Below are positions 9,904-21,370 of a DNA stretch of 64,000 nt, piece by piece. Source of the stretch: Punctularia strigosozonata HHB-11173 SS5 (taxonomy: Eukaryota; Basidiomycota; Agaricomycetes; Corticiales; Punctulariaceae). The notes under the pieces were generated by a model. That model was not told the DNA's origin. It did no database searches and saw only the letters and a program-made list of their open reading frames with translations. The position numbers and the translations under genes are program-made. Position 1 is the stretch's first letter. Every line of letters starts with the position of its first letter. The stretch lies in the NCBI RefSeq assembly GCF_000264995.1, contig NW_006767436.1, positions 150,177-214,176 on the forward strand, written 5' to 3'.

Positions 9904-10273
9904 GCGTGGACCGAAAAGGGGTTACATTCGCTAACTGGCTGCTACCACAACCTGGCACAGCGGACTGTCGCATCTGTACTATACTGGTAACCAGGCGCCT
10001 GTCTACACTTGTGCGCGCCCGTGCGTAACTACGTACGCTTACCACTCCCGCGTCACATCTTGGTCGAACGTGTGCTGCTCATAACGACGAAGTCAGCGTC
10101 AGCCAAGCACATGATAAGCACAGAACTCTTCATGCAACGTCATCAGCTCACCTCATGCGCCCCCCCTCCGGATACCAATCTTCCGACAACGACTCGGACG
10201 CTGCGTCTCGATAGTCCACTGCGATCTCCACTCCCGCTTCCAGCGCAAACCGCTCGACCACCGGCCGGGCACG
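9904..10273. other. Convergent intergenic stretch
   Basis: It lies between the ARL2 stop and the end of the decayed dioxygenase gene. I see no gene or RNA in it. Confidence 0.4.
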
Positions 10274-11379
10274 CTAAAACAGCGTCAGGCGCAACGACGA
10301 ACGGTACCACGAGGCGAAGAAGACTTCGATGAGGATGAGCATCACCCGGGGTGGCCCTTCCTGCGCAAGTACCAGATACCAAATTTGAACCATCCCGTGC
10401 TCCGGTCGCCAAAGTCTAATAATATGGAAACGTTACCGCCATCGCGCTTCCCATTGTGCCATAGCCGGAGGTCGCGAATGATCAGTGACCCTTTGGGAAG
10501 GTGCGGTTGAACCGGACCCCGTCCCAGGCGTCTGACGACGTCGCTGTACTAGCGAAGGTTTGATGGTCCACCCCGAGCTGATTTGATCCCTATGATCATC
10601 TTCCATAAGGATATCAGAGTGTGTGGCATACATGAACGCACCAGGTGGGTCCCCGGCCAGAATCTGGTAGGCGCAAGAGATGAGATCAGTGCCGTGGTAC
10701 TGGAGAGAGTATAGAACCGAGTCTCATTCCGTAGAGCCGCCTTCGGGCGTGACTTCGATGAGCGGGATGTTGACGGCGTACGCGAAGGGGGCGGGCGGGA
10801 ACGCGGTCTCAACGTCCGAATGAACGGGTTGGGCCGCGTTGCCAGGAAATAGCATAATTATTGGCAGAGTAGAACCTAACGCGGGTAGTCAGGGTCGCCG
10901 GCATTGTAAAGCCTTTTCACCAAGGGCTCGGCGTTCGAACCTAAGGACGGGCTCTGGGCCTAGGGCATACTTGATCACCTGGCTCGCATACCGGTTGCAG
11001 AGGACGTCTTGGAACAGCATGTCCGGTGCAGGTAGCGGCTCCTGCTGTGTGTTTTGCGCTGCGGAGCCGAAATTGAAGGTCGTATCGGCCTGGCCGTGGG
11101 GCCTGATGGCTTCGGGCGTCATACGGGCGATGTGCGCGTCAAGGGACTCCTGCGGGCCGAAGTTTCATGCTGAACGACGGAAACCATCCCGATCTCCGGA
11201 TCGAAACGTCGACGCAAGTATGGAGAAAGCATTGCCCTGCTTACTAGAGAAACCGCGTCTTCCAAGATCACGATGCCGTCCTGGTGGAGGGCTTCGAGGC
11301 ATTTCTGCAAATCCTTGGGAGATAAGCGGCCCTTACGAATTTCCTCTGCAGAAATTGCGCGAGTTGTTATGCATGTCAC
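10274..11379 (-). pseudogene. Phytanoyl-CoA dioxygenase-like (PhyH) gene, apparently decayed
   Basis: Pieces of one PhyH-family protein follow in the right order but in different frames: ISAEEIRKGRLSPKDLQKCL and ALHQDGIVILEDAV; DAHIARMTPEAIRPHGQADT; TTFNFGSAAQNTQQEPLP; SDVETAFPPAPFAYAVNIPL then EVTPEGGSTE; FWPGTHL; PKGSLIIRDLRLWHNG; and RVMLILIEVFFASWYRSSL before a stop at 10274-10276. Members are non-haem Fe(II)/2-oxoglutarate oxygenases. The H-x-D pair is seen as SDVE with its upstream His position changed, and the distal His is in LRLWHNG. At least three joins cannot be explained by GT-AG or GC-AG introns with matching phase; for example the intron after GGSTE has AT where GT is expected. 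It is probably a pseudogene, or less likely a gene with sequencing errors. Confidence 0.6.
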
Positions 11380-12418
11380 CGGGCGACGGTGTTCCTGTCC
11401 AGGTCAAATATGATGCATTTCAACAAGCTGTAAGGCCTTAAGCTTAAGGCCGGGAGACGAGGCTAAAAGCTTATCACATCACGGCAAAGTAACTTACTGC
11501 CGCGAACGAAAGTTCGGCGGCGTTAGAGGCTGTTGGAGGTAAGGTAAGAGGTGATGTCAATGTGTATTTGGCGTACCTGTGCGAATCAAATTCGGCGACT
11601 CACCGTGCGCTCGGTATTTGGATGACGCGTCTGGAGGATCGGATTCGGGATCAAGTAGGAACAGGCCAATGAATCGCGTTCGGATGGCATGGAGAGACTG
11701 CTTGGTCCGATGTCAAAATAAGCTAGACGGGTCATGTCAGGCATTTTATGAGGTTTTAGTTAGACACGTTGACCGGCAAAGGCTGAAACGATGTCCCTTT
11801 ATTGTCCGACAAGAGCAGCGCAAATCCGGCCCGGGAGCAGAGAAGAAACGCTGGCGGCTGCTGGCAGTGGCAGAACGGAAAGGCGAGTCTCGTGATCGTG
11901 GGTCATTTTGACTTGCCGGCACGCACGCCGCGCTTCCGAGTTGCTCAACTTACCTTTCGACCACGCCGTGCACGCGCGCATCACTGTCGAATGACATGAC
12001 TTCGACATAATGAATCTCAACGAATCTATCTCAGATCTGGAAGGTCAAAGTTAGAAGGATATCTCTCCCCGATGACTGGAGGATCACACAATAGCGCAAT
12101 CCAGTCTAGATTTTGCCTACTTCCAACCGCATGGCGCGCCCTAGCCCTTCCTCCTTGTGCCGTAATTTCGGGCTCTTTGCAGGGTAGGGCATATCCTGGA
12201 CTCGAGGTTGCCGCGATTACCTGGCTGGGCTGGCGGGACGTATGATTTGCGCGGGCGCGGGTCGATGCCTCCAGGGTGAAATGCGCGGCTGCTCGGTTAT
12301 ACTTGGCAGCTGCCTGTCGCGCAAAAGAGACTATAAGTATGGTGGAGTTCGCGGTCACCATACCGTCAGGGTTTTTTCTTTCTCTCCCACTTCCTATCCA
12401 GCAAACGTATCTCTGTCC
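11380..12418. other. 1 kb intergenic region, nothing recognised
   Basis: Open frames here (for example minus 12026-12361) have no recognisable domain and look like chance. The last part is the promoter of the CFA-synthase-like gene; CTATAAGTATGG near 12330 is a possible TATA-like element about 90 bp before the start. Confidence 0.4.
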
Positions 12419-14452
12419 ATGGGTTCCGCGATATCCAGCCCGGCAGTGTGCCAGTCTCAGCCCGCCACCGCCGCCTCCCGTCCAGCTCGCCGCTCTTGGC
12501 GATCCGCTTTCGGTTAGCGATCAAACGTTATATAGTTGCTAGTTTGGGTGCCTAACAGTTGTTCAGCTCGCTCATCCACCATTGCATTTTTGCGGCAGGC
12601 GATCCTCATTGGTCGCCTTGAGATACAAGAGGGATGCGAGACATACATGTTCGGACAGTCTCGGAGCGAGAGCCAGAACATTGTCTATCTATACGTCAAC
12701 GATGAACACTTTTGGAACAGAGTCTTCGCAAACGGAGATCTCGGATGTGAGTCATAGTTCGTACGATACTTACGATACGTCGCTTATCGGCCTGGCAGTT
12801 AGCGAGGCATACATGGTTGGCGAAGTCCAAGTCGAAGCCGACAACCTCAAGGGTGTATTCGATGTGCGTCGATTACCCGTTGAGATACGAAGCATCTGCT
12901 GACACTCCTGTGGGAAGTTATGGCTCGATAATGAATCTACCATGTCGGGATTGTCATCTGGCATCAACAAGATCACCTCCGCTTTGTCCGGTCTCTCAAA
13001 TGCATTGTTTGGACAGACACTTAGCCAATCACGACTCAACGTTATCGCGGCATACGACCAGAGCAACGATCTATTCCAGGTTAGCGATACAATAGCGTTG
13101 GGCGATCCTGTCTTGGCTCACAACGATTGTCATGTAGGCGTTCCTTTCACGAGAAATGATGTACTCTTGTGCGTACTGGGGTCCAAACGAGGGCGGTGTC
13201 CGCGGCGACCTCGATCTCCAGCATCTCCATGCCCCATACGGCGCCATCTCCTCGGCCTCTTCATCAACGGAAACCCTCATAGACGACTTCATCTCGTATA
13301 AACCCAAATTCTCCTCTCGTCTAGATGATTTAGAAGCAGCGCAGCATCGCAAGATCCACCACGCGCTCAAAAAGCTCCGCCTGCGGCCCGGCGACCGGCT
13401 GCTCGAATTCGGTAGCGGCTGGGGAGCGTTGGCGATCGAGGTGCGATTGCCACGAATTTCGATTCGCCGTGCTCGGTTTCGCTGATGAGGATGATGCACT
13501 CAGGCCTCACGAACCTATTCCTGCTTGGTGGACACTCTCACGCTGTCAATGGAACAGAAAAGGCTTGCCGAAGAGCGGATCCGCGAGGCCGGGCTCGAGG
13601 ACCGAATCCGAGTCCATCTGATGGACTACCGAGACATGCCCGCCGAATGGAAATCGGCGTTCGACGCCTTTGTCAGCATCGAGATGTTGGAGGTGAGCGA
13701 GTTGTCGTCACAGCGCGAAGAATCATGGAGACGAGACGCTGAACGGGAATCATCATGGCAGCACGTCGGCTCTCAGCACTACAACACCTATTTCAAGCTG
13801 GTCGACTGGGCGCTCAAGCCATCGAACGCTAGGGTCGTCATCAGCTCCTCGACTTTCCCAGAAAGTCGCTACACCGGGTATCAGTGAGTACACCACTCCA
13901 TTCCAAGCCGTTGCTGTGTTCACCCTTCTGACCTCAACCTTTTGCACAGACCCGAAGACTTCATGCGCCGCTACATGTGGCCTAACTCATGCCTCCCCTC
14001 CGCGACGGTGCTCGTCACCTCTGCCCAATACGGCTCGTCCGGCCGATTCACCCTCGAGTCGGTCGAGAACCACAGCGCGCACTACCCGCGCACGCTCCGC
14101 GAATGGGGACGGAGGTTGGAGCAGAACCTGCGGCCGTCGGATCTCGGTCTGGGCCAGGACGAGGAGAAACAGGGCGGCGCGACCGTTACCGGGGGCCGAA
14201 ACACCAGCGAGGATGACGTGAAGCTGACCCTCCGGTTACCATCGTCGAGCTCCTCCAACGGGCAAGCAGACTTCGATGCGATCAAAAGGAAATGGCAGTA
14301 CCTGTTCGCGTACGCAGCGGCCGGATTCGCGAAAGGCTATATCACTTGCCATATGATTTCGTTTTCGAAGGTGAGCATCGTCATGCTCGACGTATCAGAT
14401 GCATGGCTCATTCGCCGATAAACAGAATGATCAGCCGCCTGTTTGCGCGTGA
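12419..14452 (+). CDS. Cyclopropane-fatty-acyl-phospholipid synthase-like methyltransferase
   Basis: Nine exons (12419-12512, 12567-12746, 12799-12863, 12918-13079, 13138-13440, 13504-13692, 13762-13883, 13950-14370, 14426-14452) give 520 residues. The order of motifs follows the CFA synthase family: DLGFSEAYMVGEV; SNDLFQAFLSREMMYSCAYW; SAM site LLEFGSGWGALAIE; VDTLTLSMEQK; IEMLEHVG; then the C-terminal block (PEDFMRRYMWPNSCLPS). The family transfers a methylene group from S-adenosylmethionine to lipid double bonds; fungal members may act on other acyl lipids. An 80-residue Ser/Thr/Gly-rich insertion lies before the last helix (KWQYLFAYAAAGFAKGYI). The start at 12419 was chosen because the first exon then splices in frame. 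The upstream ATG at 12339 lies in another frame. Confidence 0.88.
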
Positions 14453-14745
14453 ACACGGTGTCGCCTGGAAGACCATGAAAAGCTATTTTATATCTAATCT
14501 ATCTGCCCGCTATCGGCGCTTGTGGATATTAATGAACGGGGACGGGAGGATACCTTGACTCTCTCTCACTTAAAATGTTATGGACGATCCCTCTCATAAA
14601 CTTTCGTCTATATGTGATGTTGATGATGATACATGTTTTCGCGATGACGTGACGAGAGATGAGTACGACTACAATTGCAGGGTTGGTGACAGCGAGAGCC
14701 GAAGCGGGTCTAGAAGATGCTTTAGGGTATAAGCCATGGCGGTGA

Positions 14746-17700
14746 TCATATGATCGGAGCTTGTACTTTGAATTTCTTGTTCTGGTAACCGGTACCGCCG
14801 CGCCCCATACCCAGGCGTCGTTTCGTGCCGGGATTCGCTACCGGTACAATGGAATCGGCGCGGGCAACCAAGGCAGGACTGGCGAGAGTATCGGGAGTTA
14901 TAGGCTTCGAGTATTTCGCTGTCGTAGGCAGGGCATGGTGTACGCCCGACTCCGAGACGAGGGCATCATTGGCGACGATAGAGGAAGACCGCTCGTCCGG
15001 ACGGCGATTCGGCGCCAGCAGCGCAGTTTGATTTGCTCCATTGAAAACAGGAGGGCGAGAGGCTACCAAGGGCATGCGCCTAGGTGTTGATTGATGTGGG
15101 GTTCGCGCGGACGAAAAGCCGACGTCGCTGTAGATGGGAAGATTTTGACTTCGCGCTGACACCGGACGGCTAGCGACTGGCCCATGATCGACGCGACGTA
15201 TGAGGTCATTGCTATCAAGAGAGTGGAGGCCATCAGTAAATATAGAGTGCAACTCCCCGAATGACGCACTAGTCTGCTACTCGTCGAGCGACCTGCCTTT
15301 CATCAGGTGGCTGTCTTCCCAACATACGAGCGACGTTGACACGATCCGGGGTGGCTAATCGTGGAGAGTGAGGTAAAAAAAGAGGCTACAGCTGTCTTCA
15401 GCACGAACGGAAGTCACAATCTGTGAGATGATGCGTACTCTGGGAGCTTTTGACAGCACGGAAATGAACTCCGACAGTTCTCTTTTCTTCGCTTCCCCAC
15501 CTGCCATCCTGTTGCTTACGTGCGTAAGGTACAGGAAGCCTTGGGCACGCGTACAGGCAACATAGAGCAGACGTCTGCAAGATTTCTCCAATATAAGCCT
15601 GTGCATGCTCGAGATCCTCTCATGATGACAAACCGTTCTTCTTCTGTGTCCTCCGACCGATAGAAGGGAAAGACGCCGTTTTCCACAGCTGGTATCATAA
15701 CCACTGGCCATTCCAGTCCCTTCGCCGCATGGCAAGTTGATATAGTAACTTTCTGCCGATGATTTCACGAACTGACAAAGATCGCTTAGGTCAAACCTTA
15801 CCTCATTCGCCGATTGCTCATCTTGCGCCTCGCTGTCGGTCGATAGCATCGATGCCTGTAAGAAGACTCGTAAGGGTGTGGTCCTATGATATCGTGTGAA
15901 CAAATTGTGATCATTCGAGATACGATGCACGAACCCGGAGGATGGTCGGTTTGGCTGGACCTCAACGGGGTTTGAGGGGTCTGCAGGCTCGACCATCACC
16001 AAGCCATCTCTGTCTAAATCCTCAGCAAGTGATGAATCCTGCCATTCGGCGTCCACGATAACCAGCCCTTCTGAGGTGTCGTCGCCGGTGGTCAAATCGT
16101 CCGCAATCGGGTCGTCCGCCAACTGTGCAACGGCGGCGAAGTTAATGAGCTCTTCTATGTTCTCCATTCGGGTGTCGAAGTCGTCGTGCGTTTTCCTCAA
16201 ATGCTCTTCGTAACCGGTGAGGTCCAACAGTTGTCTTATAAGATCTGCCGGGGACGCTCCCTGGTGAGATGTTAGTTGCTATCCACGTCTGCACCCCATA
16301 GCACGGCGCTGGTAGTACCCACCTGTTGTGCCGACTCGCGCAGCCTACGTATGGCTGTGACGAACGCGCCGATTTTTCGCTTGACTGGGGGCTTGATGTC
16401 AGGCGTTCGGCCGTCATGGATCTTCTCGAGCAACTGCAGCGGAGAAATATTGAGTCTAGAGGCTCGTAGAATCAGTTCGGCCACCGTCTAAAATTGCGAA
16501 AGAACATTAGTTCGACCGTGACAGCATGGTCAGCACAATCATCACCTTTTCTCCAATGCCACGGGCCGGGACATTGACGACGCGCATGAACGCAGGCACG
16601 AATAGATGATTGTCCACAAGTTGGAGGTACGCCAGGGTGTCCTTGACCTCGACGCGGTCGAAGAACTTGTGCCCTCCAAGTACTCGACTAGGGATCCCCT
16701 GCTTTTGCAGTGCGCTCTCAACCGTGCGAGAAAGGGCGCTGAAGCGAACTAGAAACGGTATGAGGCATCGGGACTAGTACCGCAGAGAAACTACCCAACA
16801 GACATACGCAGAACAGCGAAATCACTCCAGTTTAGCGCTCCTCCGAATTCGGCTACCAATCGCTTGATCTCGAGGGCAATAAACTGCGCTATTGCGAGGT
16901 CAGAAACGTGCAATGTTAGCCCCGTAATACATGGACTGACCTTCCATTTGCTCGGAGGGAAGCTGTTGAAGCACCGGCAACGTAGATGTCGGGTGAGTGG
17001 TGCGGAGGGATTTTCGTATCCGTGTTTTATCTGCGAACACGGATTGGATGACGCGCTTCATCCGAAAAGCGAACAAGGCACTCACCCTGCTCTACAATGG
17101 CCAGGCTAGCAGCAAGGATGGAGCCAGTTGAACGATAGTTCTGCTCGAGCAATATTTCTTTCGTCGCCGGAAAGTCCTTCCGCATCTTGGCCAGGTTTTC
17201 GACCTCAGCGGATCGCCATCCATAGACTTTGGCACAGAGCATTCGATGAGCAAGAAAGTCATATGAGGGCGAGGACAAAAACGCACTGGACTGATCAGGG
17301 TCACCAACGATAGTCACACACCTATGTGCCGCAGCGATGCGCATCATCAGCTCGTATTGCGTCGTGTTGGTGTCCTGGCTTCCAGAGCACAAAACCGATG
17401 TCACTGCCATACTCATATGAATTCCGGATATATGCGTACAATTCGTCGACGAGCACATGTTTACACCATCTCACTACTTGGCCGTTGTTCCACTTGAAAA
17501 GTTTGACACCGTATACGAGGAGATCGTCGAAGTCGAGGGAGTTCGATTTTCGTAAAGCTGACTGATACCTATGTAAGAATAAAAAGTCATGAACAACCCA
17601 AGGAACAAGTGGGAGGGTGCATGACATACTCCGCATATATCTCGGCTACGACGTGGGTGAGTGGATCCAATTTATGGGACCCTTTGTTGACAGTAGCTAG

Positions 17701-18368
17701 CATCTCTTCTGCCGAAGTTCCTTTGGCCTTTGCCTTCGAGATCATCGAGAGCACGACACCTTCCTTCAGTGAGATGTTCTTCTCCTCAAGGAACGCGTTG
17801 TATGTCTTTAGCAATCTCCCGACAATTTTCTTGCTGAAAGCTCCGCATTGGATTCGGAACAAACTCGGAGGTCAGGCAACTCACCTCTCGTCGGCGTCAC
17901 AGACGGTGAAGTTTGACTCTAAGCCCACTGAAGTCGCATACCGACGCAGGGACATGGCGCAAAGCGCATGGAAAGTGCCCATTCTGATCTCAGAGGTGCG
18001 TTGACTCCCCAAAAGCTTCGTCAGGCGCTCGCGCATCTCATTCGCCGCCTTGTTGGTGAACGTTACGGCGCATATAGACGAAGGTGCGAACCCATGCTTC
18101 GAGATTAGATATGCGATGCGAGTGGTGAGGACCTGTGGGCAGAGAGTTACGTCCCTAGTTCGGTCGCCATCCTCATGCATGTATCCTCACCCTGGTCTTT
18201 CCACTGCCTGGTCCAGCCAGAATTTGTAGCGGCACGTCCGGTGGATGTTCAACAGCTATGACACTTCAAGACGGAACGGATCAACTCGTACGAGGTGCGA
18301 AACTTGCCTGCACGTTGTTCCTTGTTCAGTCCAGCAAGCAATGAATCCAGTGATATGCCATCTTCCAT
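14746..18368 (-). CDS. Srs2/UvrD-type superfamily 1 DNA helicase
   Basis: The gene is split by many short introns. Visible helicase motifs, 5' to 3': LNKEQRAAVEH (Q-like); Walker A AGPGSGKTR; VTFTNKAANEMRERL; MGTFHALCA; LDFDDLL; the DExx box VLVDEFQDTN; VGDPDQS joined to IYGWRSAEVENL; EQNYRSTG; TISTCHAAKGLEW; and LLYVACTRAQ. The last exon ends in LGMGRGGTGYQNKKFK, a C-terminal signature I associate with fungal Srs2-like helicases. Srs2 is a 3'-5' helicase that removes Rad51 filaments and acts in replication repair. The first intron has a GC donor (GTGCAG then GCAAGT). About 200 residues rich in Asp/Glu lie between the 1B/2B core and motif V (around 15800-16230). I did not verify every exon join. 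Confidence 0.85.
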
Positions 18369-18588
18369 GATCGACGGTCTGAATAAAACGGGAGCGTTCT
18401 CGGCGGAAGGAGACCTGCGGTCGGACGCGCAGCGCGTCGCGATCACATGACAGCGCGTTGAAACGAGTCGCGACGCGACGAGCGCCTGCAATTCGACGAT
18501 GAATGCGCCGTGTTCTATGCCCGCATCTCGATATACAACGATTCAAAACTGGACGGTACAGACGAACAATAGAATAAACCACAGATCA

Positions 18589-21122
18589 TCAAACATTCGG
18601 GGCGCTAGCACGGTTGCGTGATAACTGCTTCGCTATGGGTATAGCGCTTAAAACAGACCGCAACGTCATTCCTCGGGCTCTACCGCTGCCCTTCTTCTCT
18701 GGCTGCGTGTCAATGACCGGGATCGGCAGTAAAGAGGAAGCGACTTTGGCGTTGCTTGTCACGGATCCTGGAATTCTCTCCTCCGCAATGCGTCCGAGCA
18801 CTCGGTTCTCCTTCCCGATCGTACAAGTAGCAGGGGGTTCACCACCGGAACGTCTGTTCACGTTCACGCTGGGAGGCGGAACGCGTCGAATGGTATTAGG
18901 CGATCCTTGTGGTCCTTTCTGTTGAACACACCCCTCGACCACGATGATAGTGGTGGGTCGGTGCTGGTTGAACATTACGGTTGCTCGCTTCCCCGGGCCG
19001 GCCGCCACCCTCGGTACGGCCTTCGGCGCGTCGGCTGCGATTGTCTTCCGCCTGTCACCAGTAGGAGTGACGGGGCTGGGAGGCAACATGGCAGTAGTTT
19101 GGGGTCGCGGCGGTCTCCTCGGCGTTGCCGGGATAGATGTCGGCGCCGGACAAGCTACGCTCTTCCTGGCGGCAGCTCGAGCGGCCGTATGGATGGGTAC
19201 CGGACTGGGCAGTCTACTCGGACGTTTAGGCGACGGAGTATCCGGCCGCAGGCTTTTAGGTCCGATGAAGGACTGGCGTGGCGGGTACTTCACTCCACAT
19301 GGGACGGGGGTCACCCTCATCCCGATCCTGCTCCGCACTATCCCATCATAGACAATATTGTCTGAGGATGAACCGCTGGACGAGAAGGAGCCGCGCGTCG
19401 CCATGGAGACGCTCTGGTGAAGGGGAGAAGGACCTCGCAGTGCGGGGACGGATACGACGCGGCGATCGCTCAAGAAATGAGGAGACGGGCTCTGATCCCT
19501 GTTGGGCGCCGGATGTTGGTCCTCGGACGAATCGGATTCGCTGCTAGGGCACTCGAACCGAACGATTTTGGGTGACTTGGGCGACTTCAGAATGCCGCGC
19601 AAGGAAGATGCCGCGCTTTGGGGTCGGCTCGGTATGGATAGCGCTGGGGATCCGGGCGTCGACGGTCTCGACAGATGAGGCGATGGTACGGGCGGGAGGG
19701 GCACGCCGAACGTGGGGTCATCTCCCCATCGCTCCATCAAATCGTTGGCGAACGCCCATTCGTCGTCCTCCGACTGTTCGGAGATGCTTGCCAGTTCCCC
19801 AGAGGACGACGAAAGCACCTTGTAGAAGTCCGCTTCTGGAACGGTTTGCGTTGACGCCGGCCCAGTGGGATCACGAAGTGCCATGCACTTCGCCCTCAGG
19901 TCCTTGACCATGTCCTCAACCCCCATGCCGGAGCCCGCCTCAGCGTGATCGATGCTGTCAATCTTGTACGCCGACGGTGTCCCGACGAAAGGCGTAGGAA
20001 CACCGGGATACGGAATGTCCTGGCCCGCCTTCAGCTTCAGCTGCTGTGGTAGCCGGCACCCTCGACGAATGGCGAGAGGCGTGGTACCGACATTCTCTGG
20101 CGTGTCCAGCGTCCCCGTCGACGAGAGTGAGATCGGCATTACAACGGTTGACGTCGAGACCATGATGGAAGGATTACAGCTCCTGTCCGGACCGGGGACA
20201 ACCTCCTGCGCGTCCGGGGACGTAGACACCATAATCGCTGGACGGCTCTGCGTGTCTGCGTCTGGGCCAGGTACCATTTGCGGCGCCTCCGAGCGCGGGT
20301 TGTCATCGAAGAACTTGTTGAGGTCGCGCAGCTGCATCATCATGTTCACAGTCTCCGGATTCATCTCGCTGAGCTTCACATGAACGGAGCACCTCTTACG
20401 CGTTCCCGATGAAGTCAACGTGACTTCCCGATCGAAAATCAAAGCCTCTCGATATTGCGAGGCCCGACTTGCGGGTGCGTATGCTGTAGTCGGGGAACAA
20501 GGGGGAGATAAGGGTATAGCCTCGTCTTGGCTTTGTGAGGGTACGGTGGGGAGGCGAGATCCATTCCGGGAGAGTGCCAGCAGAAGCTCTGATGAATAGA
20601 GCGAGCCTTCACGAATCCACGGCATTACAGGGGTGGGTTTCAGGTCTTCCCATATTGCATGTCCGGGAGGCTCGAGAGTCGTCAAGGTGGCCTGTGATCC
20701 AGCGTAGCTCATGTGAGCACAGTCACCCGGAGAACTCGATAACAGTGTTTGCCGCTTACCAGCCAAAGATCAACTCCGACCTTCTCGATCCCCCAGTCTT
20801 GTAAACGCGGGATTGTGGGCACCGTGGGGGCAGCTCTGCGCGTGGGGATGACCACGCCCCCACCTCTGGCGAAGGGGGTGGCACGGAGATCAACAAGCGC
20901 GACCGCGGAAGTCTGTTTCATGGGCGAAGGAAAAGGCGGTATCTCATCGTCGTCCGAGGAATCGCTAAACATTGAAGAGAGCGTGAGCGACATGGAGAGC
21001 AAATCCTCCGAGTACGAGTATCTCAGGAGGTCACAGAGCTCGATAGAGCCCGCTGAAGCGCTGTTCGCGAGAAAACCAGCTTCAGGCGAACAGGCTCTTG
21101 ATGAAATAGACGGATTGTGCAT
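18589..21122 (-). CDS. Disordered Ser/Pro-rich protein with paired PP1-docking motifs
   Basis: Two exons (21122-20760 and 20691-18589) give about 821 residues. No folded domain is recognised. The protein is rich in Ser, Pro, Thr and Arg. Two near-repeats read PGPD...IMVSTS (around residues 285-330). Near residues 487-500, RGILKSPKSPKIVRF contains both a GILK sequence (the SILK type of PP1 docking motif) and KIVRF (the RVxF type), a pairing seen in known PP1 regulators. The C-terminus is basic. The intron from 20759 was chosen because it has GTAAGC and keeps the frame. The function is unknown; a role as a regulatory subunit or scaffold for PP1 is inference from two short motifs. Confidence 0.7.
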
Positions 21123-21370
21123 AGTGTCGTAGATCGGTCGAAGTCTTTGAACGTGAGCAATAGGCTGGAAATCCTTCGTGATCTCGGGTTTGCAGATGTA
21201 TTCAAATAAGTAGGTGTTGATGTAATAGAATGATAGCTTGCAGGGTAGGCAGCGCGGGTAGTACTGAGAGTTCCGTAGGGAGTGCGATAGAGTATGCGCA
21301 TCGCGGTTGAACGTCCGAATTATGTGCCTCAGGCAGGTTGACGTGACATTTCCCATGTCAACGTTTCAGT

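Noticed and set aside
9168-10028. 286-codon plus-strand frame across ARL2
   Set aside because: It reads through ARL2 introns in another frame and ignores the clear GTPase motifs.
12339-12542. Earlier ATG for the CFA-synthase-like gene
   Set aside because: Its frame does not join the next conserved exon; the ATG at 12419 does.
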